Assembly: GCF_010183535.1 (NCBI RefSeq)
Contig: NC_071332.1
Location: 19,220,001 to 19,284,000 of the forward strand
DNA: 64,000 bases
Direction: 5' to 3'
Origin: Caenorhabditis remanei
Lineage: Eukaryota > Nematoda > Chromadorea > Rhabditida > Rhabditidae
The notes beneath the pieces were generated by a model. The model searched no databases. It had not been told where the DNA came from and worked only from the letters and a program-made list of their open reading frames with translations. Below are positions 54,091 to 64,000 of this stretch, piece after piece. A program made the translations under genes and the position numbers. The number at the start of each line of letters is the position of its first letter. Position 1 is the stretch's first letter.

Positions 54091-55037
54091 CTCAGTAGGG
54101 GAGAGAGGGAAGAAGTGAGTGAAGAATCAATGAATGATGGTGTCGGGGGGAGACCGTAACGCACGACCGCGACGCGGCTGAAGTGTGCTCTGGGAAAACA
54201 AACATTTCGAGGGACCTCACCTACACATCTATCTCTCGTTGTAACTAGTCGCGCACGGCATCTGGGGGTGATTACTAAAATCAAATCGCTCCACTAGATT
54301 TTGGCGGAAAATTCAAATTAAAATGTTTTCCAGCTCGAACTTATGACGCACTCTCTTTGGCCTGGTCCATCACCTGTGTACGATGTTCGATGGACTCCGA
54401 GAGTGCGTCTTATACTGTGCCATTTTGATACGCAGTTTAATCGGCCACGTTTCGAGCCTTTGAGATTTATACCGGTTTTCCGGATTTTCGATCGGGTTTT
54501 GGACTGTCTTTTTGAGAGCCGTTTTACTAAAATATGATTATAACTTTTTAATTTGAAAATTATTTTGCTGATTTCACCGGAGCGCGCTTAATTTCAGTAC
54601 TCACTCCCAGACCCCGTGGTCGCGTCGTCCCTTCTCTAATAGTAAGCTTAGCTTATGTTTCCAACCGAGCTCAAGTTTATAGATATTTATCGCATGCTAT
54701 AAACTTAAAATTTTCACCAGGAAACAGCTTGAAATCTCTAAGCTGACAGTGCTAACTGAATTGTTCACATTATGTTTTAAGGCCGCGCGGGTCCCAAGTG
54801 TTATCATTTTTCAAACGTTCTTTATTCAATTAAGAGTGGAAATTCAATTTACGAGAGCATCAATTTAAATTTCGATCACAACTTCACATTTGAGAAAGTG
54901 AACAAAATTTTTGATTAATGAATTCACTTTAAACGTGTCTATTGAAAAATGATTTTATTGAGAACAAAAAACATGAAGACGCAACACACATATATTTATA
55001 TGATGAAATTATTTTATTGAAAACATTGAAAAAATTA
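54091..55037. other. Intergenic between loci 27 and 26
   Basis: No gene. Promoter motif of locus 26 at 54152-54185. GACGCACTCTC (54343) and GAGAGTGCGTC (54398) form a hairpin-like pair. Bases 54600-55035 repeat 41340-41735. Confidence 0.6.
54152..54185 (-). promoter_or_regulatory. Shared GC-rich upstream motif, locus 26
   Basis: GACCGTAACGCACGACCGCG plus ACGCGG, 62 bp upstream of the start at 54090. Confidence 0.65.
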
Positions 55038-57190
55038 TTACGAAATTTTAAAAAATGGAGTGTTGTCCTGATGGATTTTCTCAAAATGCGATAATCCTTC
55101 AATTTGAAGTGGTCCTTGTTCGAGCGCTACAGCTAGATAGTATTGAGTATTCTCAATCCGGAAGTACCATATATATTGGATGTCGTCGACGACTCGATAA
55201 GGTGCTCCTAGTGCTGCTAAAAAGTTTTCAGTTGAACAGTCATTGATGTGTATATTGAAATTTTGGAAGACTGGAGATTGAGGGAGATTCTGAAATAGAA
55301 GAATGTAATTAAAACAGTCTACTTTTTTTAAATCAAATATGGGTTTTATTGTCTACATGATCTCAGATTGTAGGGTAAAAGATTAGTTTGATATGTTGTC
55401 AAATAAAACAACACTCGAAACATTTCAGTTTATAGTCAAAACAACTCGCCTTTCTGCAATACGTTATATCCTCCCGCGACATTGTTTCCACAATTATCCT
55501 AATCCACCCAAAATTCAAAATATTCATGTCTTGAATTGACGTTCGAACAGTCAATTCCTCTATCCGCAATTTTTTAGCCTTGATCCATTGCTCAGTTCTC
55601 GAAATTTCATCTAGATTAATGGTACATTCTTCGTCAATATTTTTCGTCTTCGTTAGAAAAATCTCTTCCAAAGATTCTGCGTCGAGATACGGTACTATGT
55701 CCATCATCAACCATTGCAAGTTGGTAGCGAATAGCAACTCTTTTACTTTTAATGGGGATGCCCTGGATTTCAAAACATCTCTCATCCCTCTGAAAAACTT
55801 TGCCCGAACCAAATCGTCTTCTACTTTTAAATACTTGATTCCTTGAAATACATCAATAATTAAATTATCCATGCAACTTTTTTGATGTCTTGTATTCAAA
55901 TGGAAATCATTTACAATTTGAACTGCTTCCTGTTCCAGAGATTTTTTGCGCCAGTCCACTACTTCTTCATTCATCGTTTTGTTAATAACAACACTATAAA
56001 AAGAATGCCTGAGCGAAATGCAATAAAGATGGATGAACGGATCTGGCTTGACGTAATCGACACACTGACGGATACCTCTAGACACCTTTCGAAGTGATAG
56101 GCTGAAATTGGTTGTTTATCGATTGGAATGCTGTTCGAGTACGCATACATCTGAGAAAATTCTAAATTTGAAGCAATTGAGCTCATTATCGAAGGGATCT
56201 CGAAGATATTCATAGGACATTTGCTGTCCGATAGGTTTAGCTGAAATCTCAAAATTGTTTTCTCTAATAAAAATCATCCTAATTTACTTACCGTGGCCAT
56301 TTCTTCAATTGGATCATCAGCGTGATCTATTAAAAACTTTACAGTCCTTTCATCAAACGAATGTACTGTTTCAGCAATTAACTCAATGCATTTATTATCA
56401 ATGTTTTTATAGCTGATAGTAATAGAATTGAGTTTTTTGGATGTGGAGGCGAGCAGCTGAAAGAGAAAAAAGATTGGTTGATAAAAAGTTGAGTTCCCTT
56501 GGTGTTGGTGCTATCGTTTATAAAAACAACAACTAATAGTAAAACATTGAAAATCCTCACCTTTCTCACTTCCTCCAGCACTTCCAATGAGAATTCATGC
56601 AAGTGGATTCTCAGATCCAACCTCTGCCGTCTCTGCCCTTCTATTAGAGGTATGAAGTCGTAAGCTGTGAATACTTGATCTTCAAACGGCAAATGTACAG
56701 TAACTTCCTGTAGAATCTCACGGTCGAGTAGGTTGACTGCTGATACAGCTTGATATATATCGAAAACTGACAGAGAGAACTGTTTCACTTTCAACTTGTA
56801 TGTCCTCGATTGCAATGAGATTTCCAAACTTCGACACATTCTGTTGATGACTCTTTTTAACATTTTCCAATCTCCGACATTTTCCAAAGTATTTATAGAA
56901 AGTTGATCCAATTTCTTTATCCGATATATCACAAATGCTTCCACATCTTTACAAACCACCGACATAAAGTAGTCACCTACTAAATATTCAGTGGAATAGC
57001 ATGTGAACCCAGTCGATACTCCTGCAGACCCTTGAACATGTCTGTAGTGACATTTTGCCAAATCAAAAAACTGCGATATTGTACCATAAGCTTCTTGATC
57101 GTTGAAACAAAAACTCATTTTGGTTGCATGTCTTGTATCTAGTGAGATTATATGATCGTAGAAAATAGGCATTGGGAGGTTCTGAAACAT
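55038..57190 (-). CDS. FTH / F-box / FTH protein, F-box A type (locus 27)
   Basis: Five exons: 57190-56561, 56456-56292, 56240-56149, 56101-55450, 55289-55038; 596 aa. It is a paralogue of locus 21 with the same order and intron positions: first FTH (LEISLQSRTYKLKVKQFSLS, FIPLIEGQRRQRLDLR), F-box (CPMNIFEIPSIMSSIASNLE, SLRKVSRGIRQCVDY), second FTH (SRASPLKVKELLF, IVPYLDAESLEEIFL, RTEQWIKAKKLRI). The last intron again has a GC donor (AAAG|GCGAGT). An in-frame ATG at 57220 would add ten residues; I prefer 57190, as in locus 21. The frame is open throughout. Substrate unknown. Confidence 0.82.
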
Positions 57191-57513
57191 TTTTTTACCT
57201 ATAGACAAGAAGAAAACCATCGGGACAAAGAAACAATTCTAGAAACTGAAGAATTCGAAGGAAATTGGAAGATGTAGCATATACATAAGAATTATCAAAA
57301 TAGGCTCTCAGTGTTATAAGATGGAGAACTTATTTAAGTTGTATGAAGTTTATGTCTACGATTTATTTTATAATCGTAAACGAAAGGCAGTGGAAGTTTT
57401 TAAAACACCAAAATGTGCTTATGTTGACATTTTGAAATAGAGAAACTTAGCAAAATTGTATTTCGAATTTTCAACTCTTCCCGACCAATTATTCAATAAC
57501 TTCAATTGAGGCA
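57191..57513. other. Upstream region of locus 27
   Basis: No gene recognised; AT-rich. It ends at the target duplication of the hAT-type element. Confidence 0.5.
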
Positions 57514-57521
57514 GTGACTGT

Positions 57522-58013
57522 CAGGGACGAGCGGCAACGCAAAATTTCGGCAACCCGGCAATCCGGCAATTGCCGACTTCAAAAATCGGCAACTTTCGGC
57601 AACATGTAATAATAAGGATTTTCTATTTGTCGGGAGAGAAAAATTGCACAAAATGCACTTTATTTTTCCAGTGACATTTGCTTCAAATAAATGAGAGTAT
57701 TTACCTATTTTATCAAAAAATCTTTTGAATTTTTTTTGAAAAAGCAAGAAATATCGAAGTTGAAAACGGTAATTTCAAAGACACATGCTCGGAAAACTTT
57801 CCAGGTCTTGGCGCGGGATCGAGAAAGCAAGCATTTTCACTTTTTGTTTTACTTTCGTCGAATTCAGCTTGAAAATTGAATAAATTTTGACAAAAACATT
57901 GCCGAAAAACATTGCCGAAAAAAAGTCGGCAACCCGGCAACGGCAATGCATTAAAAAAAGTCGGCAATTCCGGCAATTCGGCAACGCGGCAACGGCATTG
58001 CCGCTCGTCCCTG
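57522..58013. mobile_element. Non-autonomous hAT-type element with BED-finger relic
   Basis: Inverted ends CAGGGACGAGCGGCAA and TTGCCGCTCGTCCCTG, flanked by a perfect 8 bp duplication GTGACTGT (57514-57521 and 58014-58021). Subterminal CGGCAACCCGGCAA repeats are abundant. On the - strand (about 57700-57610) a short frame reads GKIKCILCNFSLPTNRKSLL and then LHVAESC, which resembles the BED zinc finger at the N-terminus of hAT transposases. The remainder of the transposase is absent. Confidence 0.85.
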
Positions 58014-58021
58014 GTGACTGT

Positions 58022-58689
58022 TAGGAAAATTATGGGAGTTAAAAAGTATAATCGAATTATGATACAAAAACATGACGTGCAACCCAGACTAGTGTGGAAA
58101 GATTAATATAATTTGTTTTGTGATTTATATGAAAAGATGGTATTTTTCGCTGACAGGAGAGATGAATAAAACATTATTTCTAACAAGCAAACCTTTTGAG
58201 TGTGGAAACTTCCAGTTGGTGAGAACAAGAAATCGAACTCATCCAAAAAAGTTTTTCAGCCCAGGTTTATTCAATTCCGCCAATGCATCGTTGTAATTAC
58301 TATGCTAAATGTTGTCAATCTTCGAGCTCCAGTTTGAGCATTTCAGATTTTTCATAACCAAATTTTGAAAACGGAAATATAATTTACGAGAGTGTATTAT
58401 AGGTTCACTTGTTAGTGAGTTTGGAAAAGGACGCTAAATGTTTATGTGCTAAATAACGATAGGGTTTTGACAAAAGAGCCAAACGTTCTGAATTGAGTGG
58501 AGAAGAAAACAAGAAGGAAATTGCTCAAATTTCAAGAGTGAGAAATGAATGAAGCCCTGGCTACCTCCGGCCTCCGGGGCGGAGTCAAAGGGAAATAAGA
58601 TAAGAATGTTCAGAGACTTCGACATCAAAAGAAAATGGAAGAGAAAGAAGGAAGCGATACGGAAAAAGAACATTAAAATGCATATAAAA
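58022..58689. other. Unassigned sequence
   Basis: No gene or repeat recognised. Short GC-rich stretch near 58555-58580 (CCTCCGGCCTCCGG). Confidence 0.4.
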
Positions 58690-59029
58690 AAGTTGCCCGC
58701 GTACGAATACGGGGTGATAGGTTCCGGATAAAATATAACGACAAATACACAGTTTCTTACAATAAATTTACTTTATTGCAAGAAAATAAAATAAGAGAGC
58801 GTAAAACTTACAAAACAAAGGTAAAGCACCAACGCTAAAATTAGAACGAACTCTGAAAGCCAACCGACTTCAGAAACTACTTGTTGCCACGTGGAGTACA
58901 CGTGTCCACGTGAACTGACGCGCTGAGGTTACGGTAGGCGCGTGAGCTTTTGGCGGAGTGTCGTTGCGTATTTATTGTGAGGACTCGGAGAACTACAGGG
59001 TTATGAGGGTACCTTGCCACCGGCAACTT
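58690..59029. repeat. LTR, 3' copy in element sense
   Basis: 340 bp beginning AAGTTGCCCGCGTACG and ending CCGGCAACTT, nearly identical to 62031-62371. A polypurine tract lies just inside (TAAAGGGGGGGG on the - strand). Confidence 0.88.
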
Positions 59030-59261
59030 CCCCCCCTTTACAGAAACCGGGCCCCGACCGGTTCGAGTACTCCCACAGATACGACTTACATTCTTCTCCC
59101 CTTATCTCACACCACCTAGCCTAAACTCAGTCACACCACCCTAACATAAAAATACACAAAAGTTGTCTTTAGGAGACCTCAATGCAAAATGCTACCCTAA
59201 TTTTACACTGCTACTAAAACAAACAATTAATTAACAATTTGGATTGTCCCCCAAGATGACA

Positions 59262-61784
59262 TCACTGGTGACTCCATTTGTCCTCTTTTATCCGTGGCTC
59301 CGAAGTCACCGACTCCTTTCTCAGCTTGGCCACCACCACATTCTCCGTCGTCCTCGCCTCCAGGAACTCCAGCAGTTGTTCCCACGTTTTGAACTTCTCG
59401 ACCGCACTCGCAGCCGAATCGCTCCACTTCACATGACCGGCAGTTATCCAACTCCGTTTCCAACTTTCCACCAATCCCGATTTTGCACAATCCATTTTGT
59501 ATGGAATGATCGTGATCTCCTTCACTTCCTCAGCTAACTTTCGCACCAAGTCACCCAACTTTTGGTTCGTCTCCTCGTCCTCCGTGAGCTCTAACAAGAA
59601 TACGATCGATTCTACATACGCAAAATCGAATTTATCCTTCCACGTGTTCAGCGCACTTTTCCGATACTCAAAGATGGATTTTCCCTTTACGCCGATTCTC
59701 GGAGTTATGAGAATCTTCGATTCTCTAATCACCGTCTTCTTTGGCTTCATCCCTTCTTTTTTCTCCTCCGTCACTGTATCCACAGCGATTTCCTTGCTCC
59801 TCTCCGCAGTTTTTCCGGAAGGTTTCGTGTTTTCCACCCGGATTCCCAGATTTCCCACCATGAAAACCTTCTTCTCCTCACTACTCGTCGCATCTCTTTT
59901 TGCTTTCTTCTGTTGCACATCCGTTCTTTCCTGTTTCCACTTCACCGAAACTCCAATACTTTCGAATGCGTTCGTTCCAAGCAGCATTATTTCAGCATCG
60001 TTCTCAACGAGCTGAAAAACTACTTCCGCCTTCCTATCTCTCACTTGAATCGGTATTCCGATTTGCTGAACGATACGCATCTTCTTTTTCGAAGTATCAA
60101 TAACTTCGAAGCTCGGTTTCCTGAATCTTTTCACCACGTCCACCCAATTTCGGCAACCCTTCTTCAGTCCATCCCATGCTCCAGTTGACATCACCGACAC
60201 CGCGGCTCCACTGTCAATCACCACTCTCCGCTCTTGTCCCAACATCATCACCGTCTCCACAGCTACGATGCCTACCCCTTCTCCTTTTCCTCTCACTTCT
60301 ACACTTTGAACTGACTTCGGTGAGCATTGCCGCGCCAAGTGTCCAACACCTCCACACGAAAAACATTTCTGCTCCCTCCAGTACCGGTTTTCCTCACTTT
60401 CTTTTTCCGCCACATCTTTCTCGCCGTCATTTTCAGCTTTTAGACGTTCCTTCCAGCCTTCAGAATATCCACTCTTCTGGCAATTTCCACGACGCTGTTC
60501 GTTTTCTTGTTGCAGCACGATATCTTTCAGATGATCGTACTGTTCTTCCAACGATAACTCGAAACGCTTCATTATGAGCATTTTGTGTAATGTCTCATCT
60601 CCGCGCACCGCTTTCATCAGCTTTGTTGTTCTCATCTGAGACACCGTCTCCTGCTTTACCTCCGGGAACGCCTTCCTCGACCACTTCTCTACTTCCACGA
60701 GATACTCCCACATCTTCTGGTCCGACCTCTTCTCCAGCTCTTCAAACTCGTTCAGCGCTTCGATCTTGCTATCTCCTTGTCGCTTTCGCAGCTTTTGCTC
60801 AAACTCCTCGAACAGCGACTGGATCGATCTTTCGAATCTCTTCGGCAATGTTTTGAACAGTGACTTGGCCGCCCCTTTCAAAAACTTTTCCTCCAAGATT
60901 GCGACCAGCTCGTCATCACTTTCCGTGACATGGTTGTATTTCAACAAAAATGCCCTTTTGAACTCTTTGAACTCGCCTGTCCCATCAAACGTTTTTGGCT
61001 CCGGCAATGCTGACGACTTCAACATCCTATTCATACATTGCACCATATCGTTGACTTCACTACTTCCTGACTGACTCGAAGTTTTCCTGCTAAACGCGTC
61101 TTCTCCTCCTCTCTTCCTGCTTCTCTCGAAGTCCCAATTTTCCACCCTCTCGTACCAGCTTTTGCTTCCCTGGGCTTCATCCCACAAGCCCTTCGGCTTG
61201 CGTTCCTCCTGCTCGAGCTTCTTCCTCAGTTGCTTCAGCGCCTTCTCCAGCTTACTGACCTGCGCCTCAGCCACCTCCTTTTCTCTCTGGATTTTCCGGA
61301 TTTGCTCCCCGAGCATCTCCTTTTCCTCATTCCAGCACTCCGTCAACAAGTTCTTCTCATATTGCACTTTCTGCAATTCCAGATTTACTTTTCCCACGGA
61401 CCATTCCGCTTCTTCACTTTCCGCTGCTTTCGCACACGCTTCTCTCAACTCTTCCACCGATTCGAGTTTGAACTCTCTCATAACTCGAATCACCGATCGC
61501 AGCCATTCATCTCCTCCGATTTCTTCGAACTTTTCCAACAACTCTCTGTGGAAAATTCTCATCGGCTCCAGAATCGCATCCGCCTCCTGTTCGCTGCATT
61601 TTGTTGTCAACTCCCCGAGTTGCAACTTTGTCTCGTCCTCCACTTTGACGCTGCTAGCGATAAGTTTAGTGAACTTCTTCACTTTCTTTCTTCTCTCCTT
61701 CACGCTCATTTGAGTTTCCACAACAATCATCCGATCGTCGTCTATTTTCAACGTTGACTGCTTCGACGATGTTTTGTCGCTCAT
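59262..61784 (-). CDS. Gag-like protein with zinc knuckle and protease motif
   Basis: Single 840-aa frame. Residues ~90-200 are Glu/Lys-rich and probably coiled coil. About 255-440 looks like a retrotransposon capsid (LPEPKTFDGTGEFKEFKRAF, then ALNEFEELEKRSDQKMWEYL). A CCHC knuckle (CFSCGGVGHLARQC) starts at residue 474, and an aspartic-protease motif, VVIDSGAAVSVMS, has its Asp at residue 524. About 300 residues follow without reverse-transcriptase motifs, ending near WEQLLEFLEARTTENVVV. The frame is unbroken, so Gag function may be kept; enzymes would have to come from a related element. Confidence 0.85.
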   Translation of the reverse strand: MSDKTSSKQSTLKIDDDRMIVVETQMSVKERRKKVKKFTKLIASSVKVEDETKLQLGELTTKCSEQEADAILEPMRIFHRELLEKFEEIGGDEWLRSVIRVMREFKLESVEELREACAKAAESEEAEWSVGKVNLELQKVQYEKNLLTECWNEEKEMLGEQIRKIQREKEVAEAQVSKLEKALKQLRKKLEQEERKPKGLWDEAQGSKSWYERVENWDFERSRKRGGEDAFSRKTSSQSGSSEVNDMVQCMNRMLKSSALPEPKTFDGTGEFKEFKRAFLLKYNHVTESDDELVAILEEKFLKGAAKSLFKTLPKRFERSIQSLFEEFEQKLRKRQGDSKIEALNEFEELEKRSDQKMWEYLVEVEKWSRKAFPEVKQETVSQMRTTKLMKAVRGDETLHKMLIMKRFELSLEEQYDHLKDIVLQQENEQRRGNCQKSGYSEGWKERLKAENDGEKDVAEKESEENRYWREQKCFSCGGVGHLARQCSPKSVQSVEVRGKGEGVGIVAVETVMMLGQERRVVIDSGAAVSVMSTGAWDGLKKGCRNWVDVVKRFRKPSFEVIDTSKKKMRIVQQIGIPIQVRDRKAEVVFQLVENDAEIMLLGTNAFESIGVSVKWKQERTDVQQKKAKRDATSSEEKKVFMVGNLGIRVENTKPSGKTAERSKEIAVDTVTEEKKEGMKPKKTVIRESKILITPRIGVKGKSIFEYRKSALNTWKDKFDFAYVESIVFLLELTEDEETNQKLGDLVRKLAEEVKEITIIPYKMDCAKSGLVESWKRSWITAGHVKWSDSAASAVEKFKTWEQLLEFLEARTTENVVVAKLRKESVTSEPRIKEDKWSHQ

Positions 61785-62030
61785 CTTCTGCGTTGTCGTC
61801 CGTAAACAAAGTTTTTATTCAAAAACTGTCTACTTTTCGTTGATTTTCAATCGACGAAATTTACTTCGATTCTTCGAATAATTCCTCGAAGTTTCCACGT
61901 TATCCAACGAAAGAAACTGTCAAAAACCAGTAAATAATTCCTCCGTTTATTCAAACCGAAGAAAAATAGACCAGAAAATTACAGAAAACAAGGAAGAGTA
62001 ACGAGAAACGATTGACACGGTTCGGCCCCC

Positions 62031-62371
62031 AAGTTGCCCGCGTACGAATACGGGGTGATAGGTTCCGGATAAAATATAACGACAAATACACAGTTTCTTA
62101 CAATAAATTTACTTTATTGCAAGAAAATAAAATAAGAGAGCGTAAAACTTACAAAACAAAGGTAAAGCACCAACGCTAAAATTAGAACTAAACTCTGAAA
62201 GCCAACCGACTTCAGAAACTACTTGTTGCCACGTGGAGTACACGTGTCCACGTGAACTGACGCGCTGAGGTTACGGTAGGCGCGTGAGCTTTTGGCGGAG
62301 TGTCGTTGCGTATTTATTGTGAGGACTCGGAGAACTACAGGGTTATGAGGGTACCTTGCCACCGGCAACTT
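62031..62371. repeat. LTR, 5' copy in element sense
   Basis: 341 bp copy of 58690-59029. The visible difference is AACTAAACTCTG against AACGAACTCTG. Confidence 0.88.
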
Positions 62372-63436
62372 GTATTAAGAGACGGTTTAGCGAAGGGAGA
62401 CGTCGAATCATGAGCTGTCGTTTCCACTATAAGATAACTTACTTGAATGAGTCAACTCCGTGTGGCTAGCATCAGAAAGTCGAAGTGCTGGCAGTCAGAT
62501 CAATAGCTGGCGGTTAGAAGTTCCGTAGATAGACGGTTTTTATTTCCATCGAACAAGTGTTCTGAAGTCCCAAATTATTTTCTTCTGAATTAATAAGTTT
62601 TTTTCACTTACGAATATCTCCTTTACTTTCGAATAGCATCTTTTCTGGGATTTTAAAAACATGCATTTGATAGAATAGTGTATTTAAACAAATAAATTAA
62701 AATAATAAATGACGCAGCAAAAAATTTGATGATTTTTAGAGTGCAGTAGAGCGCATGTTTATAAAGTGGGCGAATTGCCCTACAAATGGGCAACTTGCCC
62801 CACTCCATCCTCACGCACACCCCCACTTCTTCCACCCCACCCTTGCCCAACTCTTGCCCAACCCTCGCCCAGTGGGCAACCTGTTCAAAGTGAGGGCAAT
62901 TCGCCGAAAATAGAGGCAAAATGCCGGCAAGGCGCCGAACCCTCGCTTAAAATTCCCTGAGAAGTCGATCTTCATTTGCGCGTAAATTTTCTTTTATTTC
63001 TACTTTTTACAATTCATGTGTTAATCGTTTCAAATAACTGTTTTTTGCTTGTGAATGACTTTTCAATTTTAATTTCGATTTATTTGTTACTTTATCAAAT
63101 TTCTGATAACTACTGTCTACTTGCTGATTATGTTTTCTTGTTCTGATTTTTCACGACTACCGAAGTTGCGATAAACAATTAATGATTATCATCCTTATTG
63201 TACAGGTATCGGCAGTGGGGCGATCTGTTGACTCAACTTTAACGGGATATGTATTAGACCCAACCTTTCTCCATTAATAGACTATGAGCCCTTTTTCCAT
63301 TTCTCCGTTGTTCTCCTCCTCGACCAAGTCCATTGGCTCGTCATCGAAACACATTATTTGGTAAGCAAACACTAGAAAACGCAAGGTGAGTGAAAACTTA
63401 TTTGATTCTTGTCACCTTTACACGTCTTTTCTTCAG
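62372..63436. other. Retrotransposon flank, low-complexity block and F-box relic
   Basis: Bases 62765-62935 are rich in TTGCCC and GGGCAA blocks in both senses (for example GGGCAACTTGCCCC). Bases 62963-63036 match the last codons of the first F-box subgroup (…TTTTTACAATTCATGTG… TTTCAAATAA), a relic 3' end. From 63060 the sequence follows 690-1135, the flank upstream of locus 2. Confidence 0.6.
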
Positions 63437-64000
63437 AATCGCACTTTTGATTCTCTCCAAACGAGCCAGAATGTTCTTGAAACTTCTCAAAATGAAGTGT
63501 GAGTATATCAATTTAACCCTCAAGTATGGCACTGTCGAGATGGAAGTTTTTCTTGATAACATGGAAAAACTCGAACTAGAGCTGTATACGAGTGGACATG
63601 TAGAATTCAGATATGGACAGAATGTGATTTTATGTCGCACAATGGGAGTCCATCCAATGGACTATGCTGTTTCAATTATGGACGTCCTGCATTGCATGTC
63701 GATTTATTTTTTCAAAATCGCTGAAATATCTCCATGCAATGTTCTCCCTCTTCTTGTGAACCTCCCGAAAATTAATAGAGTCGTTGTTCACAGCGATTTG
63801 TCCGCCGCTTTTCTAGTACACTCACGGCTACTAAAAGTTCTGAGAATCGTTTTTCCAGTATCTTCTGAAATGCCATTCCCCATTTCTTCCTATCCCACAA
63901 ATATCACCAAGAGATTCTCCAAGAGAATTTTGACGCCGTGAGAGTGGACAATGATTGGGGTGAAAACGACGTGGCAAATCGCAAAATAGAGTTTTCTCTT
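63437..64000 (+). pseudogene. F-box B/FBA_2 gene without F-box exon (locus 28), runs off the window
   Basis: Only exon 2 is present: after a TTCTTCAG acceptor it begins IALLILSKRARMFLKLLKMK and continues to PVSSEMPF. Upstream, the sequence that matches the flank of locus 2 jumps from AAAACGC straight to AAGGTGAGTG, so about 310 bp with the promoter motif and the 80 nt exon are deleted. A frameshift near 63895 then ends the frame at ILTP; the other frame resumes with HQEILQENFDAVRVDNDWGE. It belongs to the first subgroup. Confidence 0.82.

Larger units (their letters stand above)
58690..62371 (-). mobile_element. LTR retrotransposon lacking pol
   Basis: Two near-identical LTRs enclose a 3.0 kb interior with one long - strand gag-protease gene. 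The tract inside the 5' LTR (CTTGGGGGCCGAACCGTG on the - strand) is in the primer-binding-site position, and a polypurine tract precedes the other LTR. No reverse transcriptase, RNase H or integrase motif is visible. I see no target duplication (left flank ATAAA, right flank GTATT), which may point to recombination between elements. The LTRs differ by only a few bases, so the copy is young. Confidence 0.85.

Noticed and set aside
59497..61757. Long + strand frames rich in Ser, Leu and Phe
   Set aside because: They are antisense to the 840-aa gag-protease frame, which has clear zinc-knuckle and protease motifs.
58690..62371. A complete retrovirus-like element
   Set aside because: No reverse transcriptase, integrase or envelope frame fits in the 3.0 kb interior.
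62765..62960. Small + strand frame with TCPTP and PPHP repeats
   Set aside because: It arises from the TTGCCC/GGGCAA repeat block and has no recognisable domain or gene signals.

Overview
The window is nuclear DNA of a nematode, almost certainly a Caenorhabditis species other than a bacterium-like or compact genome. The grounds are very short introns (40-60 nt) with TTTTCAG acceptors, AATAAA signals, and a dense tandem array of two nematode-expanded F-box families. I cannot name the species.

Layout. Twenty-eight F-box loci are recognisable. Twenty-six are F-box B type (F-box plus the F-box-associated FBA_2 domain), and all of those with a first exon share one gene structure: an exon 1 of exactly 80 nt that carries the start of the F-box, a short phase-2 intron, then one long exon. 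Loci 1-4 are on + (1-6333), 5-10 on - (6874-17152), 11 on + (17490-18451), 12-27 on - (18876-57190) and 28 on + (63437-64000, leaves the window). Five sequence subgroups are visible: loci 1-6, 12 and 28, which have a ~20-residue tail after the usual FYVWP end; loci 7-10, 13, 14 and 16; loci 11, 18 and 22; loci 15 and 17; loci 19, 20 and 23-26. Loci 21 and 27 are different: FTH (DUF38) F-box A type with the order FTH, F-box, FTH in five exons. A block of loci 18-19-20-21 is repeated as 22 to 27. About ten loci are broken by nonsense codons, frameshifts, deletions, chimeric joins or insertions, so the array shows birth-and-death evolution.

Mobile DNA. A complete 4.8 kb Merlin-type DNA transposon (27138-31921) splits locus 16. 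It has ~360 bp inverted repeats, an 8 bp target duplication, and an apparently intact eight-exon DDE transposase with a long Ser/Thr-rich tail. It also carries a second, divergent gene: a five-exon, secreted, galectin-like protein. Two TTAA-flanked foldback elements are present (24412-24792, 35589-36710); the larger sits exactly on the stop codon of locus 18 and holds a possible THAP-like fragment. A mariner arranged as a ~1.6 kb palindrome lies at 44543-46190, between two related GC-rich hAT-type MITEs. A hAT-type element with a BED-finger relic is at 57522-58013, a minisatellite-bearing MITE at 39391-39571, and an LTR retrotransposon without pol at 58690-62371.

How it works together. F-box proteins are substrate adapters of SCF ubiquitin ligases: the F-box binds a Skp1-type protein, and FBA_2 or FTH is thought to choose the target. 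Nearly every F-box B gene has, about 55-75 bp upstream of its ATG, a conserved GC-rich tandem motif (ACCGCRACGC, 3 nt, ACCGCRACGC). This suggests one promoter module shared across subgroups. No tRNA, rRNA or CRISPR array was recognised.
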